A DNA stretch of 64,000 bases from Chelatococcus albus (GTDB lineage Bacteria; Pseudomonadota; Alphaproteobacteria; Rhizobiales; Beijerinckiaceae). Shown piece after piece: positions 48,926-57,894 of the stretch (within the stretch, counting starts at the first letter, position 1; each line of letters starts with the position of its first letter). The translations under genes and the position numbers were made by a program. The DNA lies in the NCBI RefSeq assembly GCF_030067675.1, contig NZ_JASJEV010000003.1:248001-312000 (forward strand), in the 5' to 3' direction. The notes below the pieces were generated by a model that was given only the letters and a program-made list of their open reading frames with translations, had not been told where the DNA came from and did not search any database.

Positions 48926-49692
48926 TGCCCCGCGGCGTCCTCGCCCTCCTGCTCCTCCTCGCCGGTGTCGCCGGTGTCGCCGGTGTCCGCGCCGAGACAC
49001 TCGTCGCCTCGCTGTCGACCCACCGCGTCGCGATCACATCGAATTACACGGGCGCCGAGATCGTCGTCTTCGGCGCCGTCGAGCGCGATCAGCAGACGGT
49101 CGCCCGTGCCGCCGGCTATGACATCGTGGTCACCGTCCGCGGTCCCCGCCGCATGACGGTCGTGCGCGAAAAGGAGAAGGCCGGCTTCATCTGGCTGAAC
49201 ATCTCGCGCCGCCGCTTTCCGGAGCTGCCCGTCTATCTCGTCGTACAGTCGACCCGTCCGACCGAGGACATTGCCGACGAGATGCAGCGCCTGCGCTTCA
49301 AGATCGGCCTCGATGCCATCCTCGCCGACCCCGCGCGCCGGAACGAACCGAGCGAGGTCAAGTTCCGCGATGCCCTGGTGCGCCTCAAGACCGAACAGGG
49401 GCTCTTCGCCGAGAACAGCCGCGGCGTCACCTTCCTGACGCCGACGATCTTCCGCGCTCCGATCATCCTGCCGGCGATCGCGCCGACCGGAAACTACGAG
49501 GTGGAGGTGGCGCTGTTCTCCGACGGAGTGCTGCTCACGCGCCAGAGCACGAGCTTCGAGGTGATCAAGACCGGCTTCGAACAGACGACCGTCGAACTCT
49601 CCCGCGATCATTCCCTGCTCTACGGCGCGAGCGTCGGCGTCCTCGCCCTTCTCTTCGGCTGGCTCGCCACGATCATTTTCCGGCGCGACTAG
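48925..49692 (+). CDS. TIGR02186 family membrane-anchored periplasmic protein
   Basis: A 255-residue protein with an N-terminal signal peptide ending near VRAETLVA, a periplasmic beta-rich body, and a C-terminal membrane helix (YGASVGVLALLFGWLATIIF) with a short RRD tail. Segments such as VAITSNYTGAEIVVFGAVER and RRMTVVREKEKAGFIWLN identify the conserved partner that follows TSUP permeases in alphaproteobacteria. Role unknown; coupling to the permease suggests an accessory subunit. Confidence 0.88.
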   Translation: MPRGVLALLLLLAGVAGVAGVRAETLVASLSTHRVAITSNYTGAEIVVFGAVERDQQTVARAAGYDIVVTVRGPRRMTVVREKEKAGFIWLNISRRRFPELPVYLVVQSTRPTEDIADEMQRLRFKIGLDAILADPARRNEPSEVKFRDALVRLKTEQGLFAENSRGVTFLTPTIFRAPIILPAIAPTGNYEVEVALFSDGVLLTRQSTSFEVIKTGFEQTTVELSRDHSLLYGASVGVLALLFGWLATIIFRRD

Positions 49693-49724
49693 CGCGCCGT
49701 CCCGAAGGGCGGAAGCCGGCGCGC
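49692..49724. terminator. Hairpin in the convergent gap before pdeM
   Basis: GCGCGCCG (49692-49699) and CGGCGCGC (49717-49724) form an 8-bp stem with an inner CCCGAAGGG loop structure, between two convergent genes. No T-run. Confidence 0.45.
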
Positions 49725-49745
49725 CCGACCTGCCGGCAGCCGGCC

Positions 49746-50459
49746 TCAGTCCGGCACGAGCAGCGGCCCGGCGATCGAGTAGAGGCGCTCCTCGCCCAGG
49801 AGATGCGCCGTCAGCCCATCCGGGAACAGGGGCTGAAAGGCGCCATGGCGCACGTTGAGCCCGCCGGCATAGGCGCCGAGCGCCGGCAGGACGCACCGGC
49901 GCTCGCTTGCCACGAAACAGCGGCGCCGCACCGCGCGCCCACGCAGGCGCACCTTGGCGACGGGATGCAGATGTGCCGCCACCTCCGGCGCCTCCGTGCC
50001 GCCCGGCTCGTGGCGGAAGGTCACGCCGCCGAGGACGAGCGTCTCCGCCACTGTGCCGCCCGCGCCCGGAGGAACGGCCGGATCGTGGTTGCCCGTCACC
50101 CAGACCCAGTCGCGCCCCCGCTGCAGATCCGCGATCGCGGCGCGATCATCGACGTCGAGCCGTCCGTGCGCGTCTCCATCGTGAAAGCTGTCGCCAAGCG
50201 CAAGGACGGCATGCGGCGCATAGCGGGCGACGAGGCGGGCGAGGCGCTGCAGCGTGGTGCGGGTATCGTAGGGGGGCAGCAGGACACCACGGCGCGCATA
50301 TGACGAGCCCTTTTCGAGATGCAGGTCGGCGACGACGAGCAGGCGGTCTGCCTCGCGGAAGAGGGCGCCGGCCGGGTCGGCGATGAACGCCGCCCCGCCG
50401 AGCGTGAGCACCGTCGGCGCACGCATGCCCACCGCGGCCTTGCCCTCCACGAGGCTCAT
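49746..50459 (-). CDS. pdeM: Ligase-associated DNA damage response phosphoesterase PdeM
   Basis: A 237-residue calcineurin-like metallophosphoesterase. Metal-binding motifs are VVADLHLEKG (Asp, His), LGDSFHDGD, GNHDPAVP, HEPGG and, near the end, HLHPVAKVRLRG. It belongs to the PdeM family coupled to the Lhr-type helicase in the ligase-associated set. Its start overlaps the helicase stop by four bases. It may process DNA ends during repair, as the family name suggests; direct evidence is limited. Confidence 0.9.
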   Translation of the reverse strand: MSLVEGKAAVGMRAPTVLTLGGAAFIADPAGALFREADRLLVVADLHLEKGSSYARRGVLLPPYDTRTTLQRLARLVARYAPHAVLALGDSFHDGDAHGRLDVDDRAAIADLQRGRDWVWVTGNHDPAVPPGAGGTVAETLVLGGVTFRHEPGGTEAPEVAAHLHPVAKVRLRGRAVRRRCFVASERRCVLPALGAYAGGLNVRHGAFQPLFPDGLTAHLLGEERLYSIAGPLLVPD

Positions 50460-52966
50460 GCCAGCGCCTCCTCGATCATCAGTGCCTCGGCCTCAGCCAG
50501 GATGGCCTCCGACGCTTCGCCGTAAACCGTCTCGCGCCCGATCTCCAGCATGACGGCGACGGACAGCGGCGAAAGATGGTCGAGCGACTGGTGCACGATA
50601 TGCCCGCGAATGCGCGACAGCATGTCCGTCAGCCGCTTCAGGTCGAGAAGGCCGGTCGCCGCATCTGCCCGCGCCGCGCGCAGAAGGAGATGGTCCGGCT
50701 CGTGCCGGCGCAGCACGTCGTAGACGAGATCGGTGGACATGGTGACTTGCCGCCCGGTCTTCTCCTGGCCCGGAAAGCGTCGCTCGATGAGCCCGGCGAT
50801 GATGGCGCAGTGGCGGAAGGTGCGCTTCATCAGGGCCGATTCGTGCAGCCATTCCTCCAGATCGTCGCCGAGCATGTCCTCGCAGAACAGGTCCGCCATA
50901 CGGAGCCGCCCGCTGGCCACGGCGGCGCCGATGTCGGCGAGGCCCCAGACAGCGAGGCCGTAGTCGTTGCAGACGAAGCCGAGCGGCCGCAGCCGCGCGC
51001 GTTCCAGCCGGCGGGTCAGCAGCATGCCGAGCGTCTGGTGGGCGAGCCGCCCCTCGAAGGGATAGGCGACGAGATAGTACCTGCCCGCCCGCGGGAAGGT
51101 CTCGACGAGCAGATCCCGCCGGCCCGGCAGCCGCGACCTGCGCCGCTGAGCCTCGAGCCATGAGGCCACCTGCTCGGGCAGGCGGTGCCAGTCGTCGGGC
51201 GCGGCGATCATCCGGCGCACGCGCTCCGCGAGGAAGGTCGAGAGCGGGAACTTGCCCCCGGCGTAGGAGGGAATCTTCGGATCGGTGCCGGCACTCGTGC
51301 GCGAGGCGACGACCTCGTTCTCGACGATGCCCGCGAAGCGCAGCACCTCGCCGGCGAAGACGAAGGTGTCGCCCGGGCTCATGGTCTCGGCGAAATATTC
51401 TTCAATCTCACCGACGATGCGGCCGCCGCGCAGGATCGTCCCGGGCATGCCCGGCGCCCGCCGACGCGGCTTAGCAATGCGCACCTTCAGCATTGGCTCC
51501 TCGACGATGGTGCCGACGTTGAGGCGGTATTGCTGGGCGACACGCGGATTGGCGACGCGCCACAGGCCATCCTTGCCATGCACGATCTTGGCGAAGCGCT
51601 CATAGGCCGTGAGCGCGTAACCGCCGGTCGCGACGAACTGCAGGACGGTGTCGAAATCGGCGCGTGACAGGCCCGCATAGGGCGCTGCGGTCACGACCTC
51701 GGCATGAAGGGCATCGGCGGCGAAAGGCTCGGCGCAGGCGACGCCGAGCACATGCTGGGCGAGCACGTCGAGGGCGCCCGCGCGCGCGTCCGGCGTGTCC
51801 TGCGCCGCTGCGGCCACGGCGTCGAGCGCGGCGCGGCATTCCAGGATCTCGAAGCGGTTGGCCGGCACGAGGAAGGCCTTGGACGGCTCGTCGAGGCGGT
51901 GGTTGGCGCGCCCGATGCGCTGCATCAGCCGGCTCGCCCCCTTGGGCGCACCCACGTTGACGACGAGATCGACGTCGCCCCAGTCGATACCGAGATCGAG
52001 CGTCGAGGTGCAGACCACGGCCTTGAGCCGCCCCTCCGCCATCGCCGCCTCGACCTTGCGGCGCTGTCCGGCGTCGAGCGAGCCATGGTGGAGCGCGATG
52101 GCGAGACCGTCGTCGTTACGCCGCCAGAGTTCCTGGAAGACGAACTCCGCCTGCATGCGCGTGTTGACGAAGACGAGCGTCAGGCGATGCGCCCTGATGG
52201 CGGCATAGATCTCGCCCATGGCATGCAGCGCGGTATGGCCGGCGAGGGGCAGCACCGCCGCCGTCTCGAGGATCCGCATGTCGGGCCGCGCACCGCCTGC
52301 GGCCGCCACGACCTCGGCCCCCGGCGCCAGATAGCGGGCGAGCACCTCGGGCTCGCGCACCGTCGCCGAGAGGCCGACCGCAGTCAGGCCCGGCGCCAGC
52401 GCCCTGAGACGTGCGAGGCCCAGCGCCAGGAGATCGCCGCGCTTCGAGGTGACGAGAGCGTGCAATTCGTCCAGCACGACGCGGCGCAGGCCACAGAAGA
52501 GCTCGCGCGCGCTCCGGTGGGCGAGCATGAGCGCGAGCTGCTCGGGCGTCGTCAGCAGGATGTCCGGCGGACGCACCATCTGGCGCGCCCGCTTGTGGGC
52601 ACTCGTGTCGCCGGTGCGCGTCTCGATGCGGATGGGAAGCCCCATCTCGGCGACGGGCACCTCGAGGTTGCGGGCGATATCGACAGCAAGCGCCTTCAGG
52701 GGCGAGATGTAGAGCGTGTGAAGCCGGAGGGCAGGCTCCTCCCGCTCTTCCCCATCCCGCTCCGCCAGTTCGACCAGGCTCGGCAGGAAGCCGGCGAGTG
52801 TCTTGCCGGCGCCGGTGGGCGCGACGAGGAGGGTGGAACGGCCGGCGCGCGCCTTTTCCAGGAGCACGAGCTGGTGGGCGCGCGGGCTCCAGCCGCGCAA
52901 GGCGAACCAGGCGGCGAATCGGGCAGGCAGCACCCCGGCTGCCGTCGGGAGAGAGCGGTCCGACAC
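50456..52966 (-). CDS. lhr: Ligase-associated DNA damage response DEXH helicase (Lhr family)
   Basis: An 836-residue superfamily 2 helicase. The N-terminal RecA domain has LVAPTGAGKTLAGFLPSLVE (Walker A), ISPLKALAVDIARN, LLTTPEQLAL and DELHALVTSKRG (motif II); the second domain carries ALHHGSLDAGQRRKVEAAMA, VCTSTLDLGIDWGDVDLVVN and QRIGRANHR (motif VI). A winged-helix and Lhr-core region follows, to residue 836. This is the short core form without the long C-terminal part of E. coli Lhr. It is coupled to pdeM; the other two set members are 1.6 kb away on the plus strand. Confidence 0.93.
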   Translation of the reverse strand: MSDRSLPTAAGVLPARFAAWFALRGWSPRAHQLVLLEKARAGRSTLLVAPTGAGKTLAGFLPSLVELAERDGEEREEPALRLHTLYISPLKALAVDIARNLEVPVAEMGLPIRIETRTGDTSAHKRARQMVRPPDILLTTPEQLALMLAHRSARELFCGLRRVVLDELHALVTSKRGDLLALGLARLRALAPGLTAVGLSATVREPEVLARYLAPGAEVVAAAGGARPDMRILETAAVLPLAGHTALHAMGEIYAAIRAHRLTLVFVNTRMQAEFVFQELWRRNDDGLAIALHHGSLDAGQRRKVEAAMAEGRLKAVVCTSTLDLGIDWGDVDLVVNVGAPKGASRLMQRIGRANHRLDEPSKAFLVPANRFEILECRAALDAVAAAAQDTPDARAGALDVLAQHVLGVACAEPFAADALHAEVVTAAPYAGLSRADFDTVLQFVATGGYALTAYERFAKIVHGKDGLWRVANPRVAQQYRLNVGTIVEEPMLKVRIAKPRRRAPGMPGTILRGGRIVGEIEEYFAETMSPGDTFVFAGEVLRFAGIVENEVVASRTSAGTDPKIPSYAGGKFPLSTFLAERVRRMIAAPDDWHRLPEQVASWLEAQRRRSRLPGRRDLLVETFPRAGRYYLVAYPFEGRLAHQTLGMLLTRRLERARLRPLGFVCNDYGLAVWGLADIGAAVASGRLRMADLFCEDMLGDDLEEWLHESALMKRTFRHCAIIAGLIERRFPGQEKTGRQVTMSTDLVYDVLRRHEPDHLLLRAARADAATGLLDLKRLTDMLSRIRGHIVHQSLDHLSPLSVAVMLEIGRETVYGEASEAILAEAEALMIEEALA

Positions 52967-53020
52967 GCACCAGAGGTAGCGCCGTCAGGCGCGCTCGTCA
53001 CCCTCGCGGCACGGCGCCCT

Positions 53021-53968
53021 TCAGGATGATCGGGTGAGGACCACCACGTGGCCCGGCACCGGCGCGCCGCGGTCGAGCCGCGTCGCGGCGGATTCCAGCG
53101 ACAGGACGGCGAGACCGGCCGCGGCGGCGCGCGCGCGCAGGTAGCCGGAACCATGGGCATAGCGCATGTCCTCCCCCAGCTCGAACGCCTCCTCGCCGCC
53201 GGCGCCGGGCGCCTGGACGGTGAAGGCGAACAGCCCACGGTGCTGCAGCACGCGCGCGGCCGCGGCAAAGATCGCAGCGAGCTCGCCGACATAGACGAGC
53301 ACATCCGCCGCGAGGAGGAGATCGGCGCTGACCTCCTCCTCCGCGCTGAGGAAGGTCAGGAGATCGGCGACAGCGAGCGCATCATAGACCCGCTTGGCGC
53401 GCGCCTTCTCCACCATGACGGGGGACAGGTCGCAGCCGGCGAGATGCTCCGCTCGCGCCCGAACGGCCTCTCCCATCAGGCCGGTGCCGCAGCCGAGATC
53501 GAGCACCCGAGCGAAGCGCAGCCCGCGCCCTGTTGTTGCCGCCGCGGCGCGGTCGACGGCCTGCAGAAGGAGCGCCGGGCCGCGATAGGCGAGATCGCGC
53601 GTCAGATGCGCATCGAAGCGGCCGGCGTAGTCGTCGAAGAGGGCACGCACGTAAGCATCGGTCATGGCCCCTTGCACGGGCGCGAGGCCAAGGCGGGCGA
53701 GCCGCGGCCCCGCCCCGAGCACGTCCGTCGGATCGAGCCTGAGGGCCTCCCGCAAGGCCGCCGCCGCACCGGCGCGGTCGGAGAGCGCAAGCCGCGCCGT
53801 GCCCAGCAGGATCCACGCCGGCACCCAGCCCGGAACGATCTCCACTGTCTGCTGCATGAGGTCGGCCGCCGCCGCGGCATCGCCCTCCTTCAACGCCGCC
53901 TCGGCATAGGCGTAACGCCGGTCGGCGCGGAGATCACCCGAGGAGCGATGCGTGACGGCAAGCGACAT
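53021..53968 (-). CDS. TPR-containing SAM-dependent methyltransferase
   Basis: A 315-residue protein. About 100 N-terminal residues form two or three tetratricopeptide-like repeats (AAADLMQQTVEIVPGWVPAW, then AAALREALRLDPTD), followed by a class I methyltransferase with the SAM loop VLDLGCGTGLMG and a later motif DLLLAADVLVYVG. Substrate unknown. The frame could start nine residues earlier at 53995. It lies between the two halves of the ligase-associated repair set, which may be chance; the repair genes do not appear to share its promoter. Confidence 0.85.
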   Translation of the reverse strand: MSLAVTHRSSGDLRADRRYAYAEAALKEGDAAAAADLMQQTVEIVPGWVPAWILLGTARLALSDRAGAAAALREALRLDPTDVLGAGPRLARLGLAPVQGAMTDAYVRALFDDYAGRFDAHLTRDLAYRGPALLLQAVDRAAAATTGRGLRFARVLDLGCGTGLMGEAVRARAEHLAGCDLSPVMVEKARAKRVYDALAVADLLTFLSAEEEVSADLLLAADVLVYVGELAAIFAAAARVLQHRGLFAFTVQAPGAGGEEAFELGEDMRYAHGSGYLRARAAAAGLAVLSLESAATRLDRGAPVPGHVVVLTRSS

Positions 53969-54167
53969 GGTGCGTAGGCGCAGAGGTGAGGGCATCGGCG
54001 CGAGACAAAGCGGCCGAACCTCTTCTGCGTCAAGGCTTTTCCTGCGTGCGCCGCCGCACCGCGATGGCCCGGTCGGCGCGGCACACTGCCATCATCGCCG
54101 ATCGGAGAGGACGGCGACGCAGCGACAAGGGCGAAACGCCCGCATCGACAGACCAGAGGAACGAGCC

Positions 54168-54464
54168 ATGACCATCCTGAAGAAGACCCTCGCCGCCGCC
54201 TTCACCGTCGCCGCACTCGGCACCGGCCTCGCCGCCACCACGACGTCGGCCTCGGCTTCGCCCTACTACAAGCCGTACTGGCACCATCCCAAGTGGCATC
54301 ACGGCTGGGGCTGGGGTGCGGCCGGCTTCGCGGGTGGCCTTGCGCTCGGCGCGCTGGCCGCCTCGTCCGCCCCCACCTACTACGGCGAGTGCTACTTCAC
54401 CCGCCGCGAAGTCGTCGACCGCTTCGGCAACGTCTACATCCGGCGGGTTCGCGTGTGTGAATGA
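54168..54464 (+). CDS. Small secreted His/Trp/Gly-rich protein
   Basis: A 98-residue protein with a signal peptide ending near TTSASAS. A patch rich in His, Trp, Tyr and Lys follows (PYWHHPKWHHGWGWGAAG), then a hydrophobic AGGLALGALAAS segment and the end with YFTRREVVDRFGNVYIRRVR and a final Cys pair CYF / VCE. AGAGGA lies before the ATG. Similar small proteins are common in Hyphomicrobiales but uncharacterised; metal binding by the His cluster is possible. Confidence 0.72.
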   Translation: MTILKKTLAAAFTVAALGTGLAATTTSASASPYYKPYWHHPKWHHGWGWGAAGFAGGLALGALAASSAPTYYGECYFTRREVVDRFGNVYIRRVRVCE

Positions 54465-54559
54465 ACGACAAGACGCCTGCCGCGCCTTCCCGGGCCTCAC
54501 CTTTCGAAGGGCGAGGCCCTTCTCTTTGGGTAGCGGGCGGATGCGCCTATCTTTGAACC

Positions 54560-55684
54560 ATGCGTCCGGCCGACATCCTGACACTCACGCCGGCGGGTCT
54601 CTTTTGCCCGCCCGGCGATTTCCACGTCGATCCCGTGCGCCCTGTTGCGAGGGCCCTGATCACCCATGGTCACTCCGATCACGCGCGGGCCGGGCACGGT
54701 GCCGTGCTCGCCACTGCCGAGACCCTGGGGATCATGGGTGTGCGCTACGGCGAGGCTTTCGCCGGATCGACGCAGATCGCGACATATGGCGAACCGATTG
54801 CACTCGGGCCGGTGCGGGTCACCTTCGTGCCCGCGGGCCACGTGCTCGGTTCGGCGCAGATCATCATCGAAGCCGGGCCGACGCGCATCGTCGTCTCCGG
54901 CGACTACAAGCGCGCCCCCGATCCCACCTGCCGTGCCTTCGAGCCGGTGTCCTGCGACGTCTTCATTACCGAGGCGACCTTCGGCCTGCCGGTTTTCCGC
55001 CACCCGGCCCCCGGCGCGGAGATCGCGAAACTCCTGCAATCGGTCGCCCTCTTTCCCGAGCAGGCGCATCTCGTCGGCGCCTATCCGCTGGGCAAGGCGC
55101 AGCGGCTGATCGCCCTGATCCGGGAGACGGGCTATGAGCGGCCCATCTACGTGCACGGCGCCATGGAAAGGCTGACGGACTACTACGTCGCCCAGAGTGT
55201 GCAGCTCGGCGACATCCGCCTCGTCCGGGCGGAGGGTCGTGCGGCCCTCGGCGGCGCCATTGTCATCTGCCCGCCGGGTGCCCTGCAGGACCTGTGGGCG
55301 CGGCGTTTCCCCGACCCGGTCGCGGCCTTCGCCTCGGGCTGGATGCGCGTGCGCGCCCGCGCCCGCCAGCGGGGCGTGGAACTGCCGCTCGTCGTGTCCG
55401 ACCATGCCGACTGGGACGATCTCTGCACGACCATCGTCGAGACGGGCGCCGAGGAGGTGTGGGTCACGCACGGGCAGGAGGATGCCCTCGTGCACTGGTG
55501 CCTCCTGAACGGCATCAAGGCGCGGCCGCTGCACATGCTTGGCTACGGCGACGAGGACGCGACCGAGGCTCCGCCCGCCGCTTCGGGCCAGGCGGGCGGC
55601 CTCGATTCGACCCCGGCTGTCCAGGTCGCAACCGGCCGAGTGCCGGGCCCCGGCAGGCCACGCGAGGGGGAGCCTTCGCCATGA
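54560..55684 (+). CDS. Ligase-associated DNA damage response exonuclease (MBL fold)
   Basis: A 374-residue metallo-beta-lactamase-fold nuclease. THGHSDHARAGHG gives the HxHxDH metal site; VPAGHVLGSAQIIIE and VVSGDYKR follow, then the beta-CASP-like part with SGWMRVRARARQRGVELPLV and SDHADWDDL, and a Gly/Pro-rich tail of about 35 residues that is probably disordered. It belongs to the family of exonucleases found with LigB-type ligases. Its stop overlaps the ligase start by four bases (ATGA), so the two are coupled. Confidence 0.9.
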   Translation: MRPADILTLTPAGLFCPPGDFHVDPVRPVARALITHGHSDHARAGHGAVLATAETLGIMGVRYGEAFAGSTQIATYGEPIALGPVRVTFVPAGHVLGSAQIIIEAGPTRIVVSGDYKRAPDPTCRAFEPVSCDVFITEATFGLPVFRHPAPGAEIAKLLQSVALFPEQAHLVGAYPLGKAQRLIALIRETGYERPIYVHGAMERLTDYYVAQSVQLGDIRLVRAEGRAALGGAIVICPPGALQDLWARRFPDPVAAFASGWMRVRARARQRGVELPLVVSDHADWDDLCTTIVETGAEEVWVTHGQEDALVHWCLLNGIKARPLHMLGYGDEDATEAPPAASGQAGGLDSTPAVQVATGRVPGPGRPREGEPSP

Positions 55685-57375
55685 ACCGCTTCGCCGCCCT
55701 GCTCGATCGCCTCGCCTACGAGCCGCGGCGCAACGCCAAGCTGCGGCTCATGACGGAGTTTTTCCGCGTGACGGCCGATCCCGAGCGCGGCTATGCGCTC
55801 GCGGCCCTGACGGGTGCGCTCTCCTTCGCCGGTGCGAAACCGGGCCTCATCCGCAGGCTGATCACGGAACGCACCGATCGGGTCCTCTTCGCGCTGTCCT
55901 ACGACTATGTCGGCGACCTGTCGGAAACGGTGGCGCTGATGTGGCCGCAGGGAAGGACCGGCCACAACCGCCCTCCCGCCCCGACACTTGCCGAGGTCGT
56001 CGAGGCGCTTTCCGCCACGTTGAAGCCCGACCTGCCGCCCCTGCTCGCCGGCTGGCTCGACGCCCTCGACGAGACCGGGCGGTGGGCGTTGCTCAAGCTC
56101 ATCACCGGAGCCTTGCGCATCGGCGTTTCGGCCAGGCTCGCCAAGGCGGCCGTGGCCGACCTCGGCGGGCTCGCCGTCAACGAGGTTGAGGAGGTCTGGC
56201 ACGGGCTCGAGCCGCCCTATGTGGCGCTCTTCGCCTGGGTCGAAGGACGCGGACCGCGGCCGCAGGCGAGCGATCCCGCTCCCTTCCGCCCGCCGATGCT
56301 CGCCCACCCGCTCGATGAGGAGGATTTCGCCGCCCTCGCCCCATCCGAATTCGCCGCTGAATGGAAATGGGACGGCATCCGCGTGCAGGCGGTAAAGGCC
56401 CGCCGCACCGACGGCCGCGCCGTGGCGCGGCTCTACTCCCGCACGGGCGAGGAGATTTCGGCCGCTTTCCCCGATCTGGTGCAGGCGCTGATCGACGACG
56501 AGGCCTTCTGGGGTGCGATCGACGGCGAACTGCTGGTCCTGCGCGACGGTCGCGTGCAGAGCTTCAACGTCCTGCAGCAGCGCCTCAATCGCAAGGCCGT
56601 GACGCCGAAGCTCCTCGTCGACTTCCCCGCCCATATCCGCGCCTACGATCTCCTGGCCGACGGCGAGAGCGACCTTCGCCCCCTCCCCTTCGCGGAGCGG
56701 CGCCAGCGCCTTGAGGAGTTCGTCCGGCGCCTCGCCTCGCACCGTGTCGACCTGTCACCGCTCATCCCCTTCGTCGACTGGGCCGCGCTCGCCTCCGCGC
56801 GTGCCGAGCCCGCGTCGGCGGGCGCGGTCACCGATGCGGAAGCCGTCGAGGGCTGCATGCTGAAGCGGCTCGACAGCCCGTATGTGCCGGGCCGCCCGAA
56901 GGGCCTCTGGTTCAAATGGAAGCGCGATCCCTTCGCCGTCGATGCAGTGCTCATGTACGCCCAGCGCGGCCATGGCAAGCGCTCGTCCTTCTATTCGGAC
57001 TACACCTTCGGCGTCTGGCGCGACGGCGAGGGAGGCGACGAACTGGTGCCCGTCGGCAAGGCCTATTTCGGCTTCACCGACGAGGAGCTCAAGGCTCTCG
57101 ACCTCTTCGTTCGCAATCACACGGTCAACCGCTTCGGTCCGGTGCGCGAGATCGCGCACGAGCCGGACCGCGGCCTCGTGCTGGAAGTCGCCTTCGAGGG
57201 GCTGCAGCGCTCGGCGCGGCACAAATCCGGCCTCGCCATGCGCTTCCCGCGCATCAGTCGCATCCGCTGGGACAAGCCGCCGCGGGACGCCGACCGGATC
57301 GACCTCCTGGAAACCATGCTCGCGCGGATCGAGGCGGGACGCGCCGCCAGGCCCCGCGCCGCCGAAAGGGAGTGA
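55681..57375 (+). CDS. ATP-dependent DNA ligase of the ligase-associated repair set
   Basis: A 564-residue ligase. The N-terminal helical domain (about 1-200) has YEPRRNAKLRLMTEFFRVTA; the nucleotidyltransferase domain carries the catalytic Lys229 in EWKWDGIRVQ, GELLVLRDGRV and EGCMLKRLDSPYVPGR with GLWFKWKRDP as motif V, and an OB-fold C-terminus ends the protein. It seals nicks with ATP, alongside the replicative NAD-dependent LigA expected elsewhere. The start ATG is set by the overlap with the exonuclease. YjbQ follows 4 bases later. Confidence 0.94.
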   Translation: MNRFAALLDRLAYEPRRNAKLRLMTEFFRVTADPERGYALAALTGALSFAGAKPGLIRRLITERTDRVLFALSYDYVGDLSETVALMWPQGRTGHNRPPAPTLAEVVEALSATLKPDLPPLLAGWLDALDETGRWALLKLITGALRIGVSARLAKAAVADLGGLAVNEVEEVWHGLEPPYVALFAWVEGRGPRPQASDPAPFRPPMLAHPLDEEDFAALAPSEFAAEWKWDGIRVQAVKARRTDGRAVARLYSRTGEEISAAFPDLVQALIDDEAFWGAIDGELLVLRDGRVQSFNVLQQRLNRKAVTPKLLVDFPAHIRAYDLLADGESDLRPLPFAERRQRLEEFVRRLASHRVDLSPLIPFVDWAALASARAEPASAGAVTDAEAVEGCMLKRLDSPYVPGRPKGLWFKWKRDPFAVDAVLMYAQRGHGKRSSFYSDYTFGVWRDGEGGDELVPVGKAYFGFTDEELKALDLFVRNHTVNRFGPVREIAHEPDRGLVLEVAFEGLQRSARHKSGLAMRFPRISRIRWDKPPRDADRIDLLETMLARIEAGRAARPRAAERE

Positions 57376-57379
57376 CGCG

Positions 57380-57838
57380 ATGACCCGCTCGCTCGTCCAG
57401 ATTTCCGCCGGCCCCGCTCCCGTTCAGGCGCTCGCCCGCCTGATCGTGGAGACGCGCGGCCCGGGTTTCGTCGAGATCACCTCCGACGTCGCGCGCTGGC
57501 TCGCCGGCACGGCGGTGCGCGAAGGGCTCCTCACCGTCTTCTGCCGGCACACCTCGGCTTCCCTCACCATCCAGGAGAACGCCGATCCGGACGTGCGAAC
57601 GGACCTCATGACGGCGCTCGACGGCCTCGCGCCGCGCCATGCGCACTACATCCACCGCACCGAGGGGCCGGACGACATGCCGGCCCACATCCGCGGCATG
57701 CTGACCGGCGTCTCGCTCGCCATCCCGATCACATCCGCATGCATGGCACTCGGCACATGGCAGGGCATCTACCTCATCGAGCACCGCGACGCCCCACACC
57801 GGCGCGAGCTGATCCTGCACGTCGCCGGCGCCACCTAG
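57380..57838 (+). CDS. YjbQ family protein (UPF0047, thiamine-phosphate synthase-like)
   Basis: A 152-residue protein with the UPF0047 pattern: GFVEITSDVARWL, GLLTVFCRHTSASLTIQENA (with His and Ser conserved), DADPDVR-like metal/ligand site at NADPDVRTDLM, HIRGMLTGVSLAIPI and GTWQGIYLIEHRD. YjbQ has weak thiamine-phosphate synthase activity in E. coli; its true role is uncertain. It is directly downstream of the ligase gene, four bases after its stop. Confidence 0.92.
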   Translation: MTRSLVQISAGPAPVQALARLIVETRGPGFVEITSDVARWLAGTAVREGLLTVFCRHTSASLTIQENADPDVRTDLMTALDGLAPRHAHYIHRTEGPDDMPAHIRGMLTGVSLAIPITSACMALGTWQGIYLIEHRDAPHRRELILHVAGAT

Positions 57839-57894
57839 GCAGCCCCTGACGAGGGTGCAGGAGGCGACGCGGCCAGCGGTCCCGTTGAGGACCG

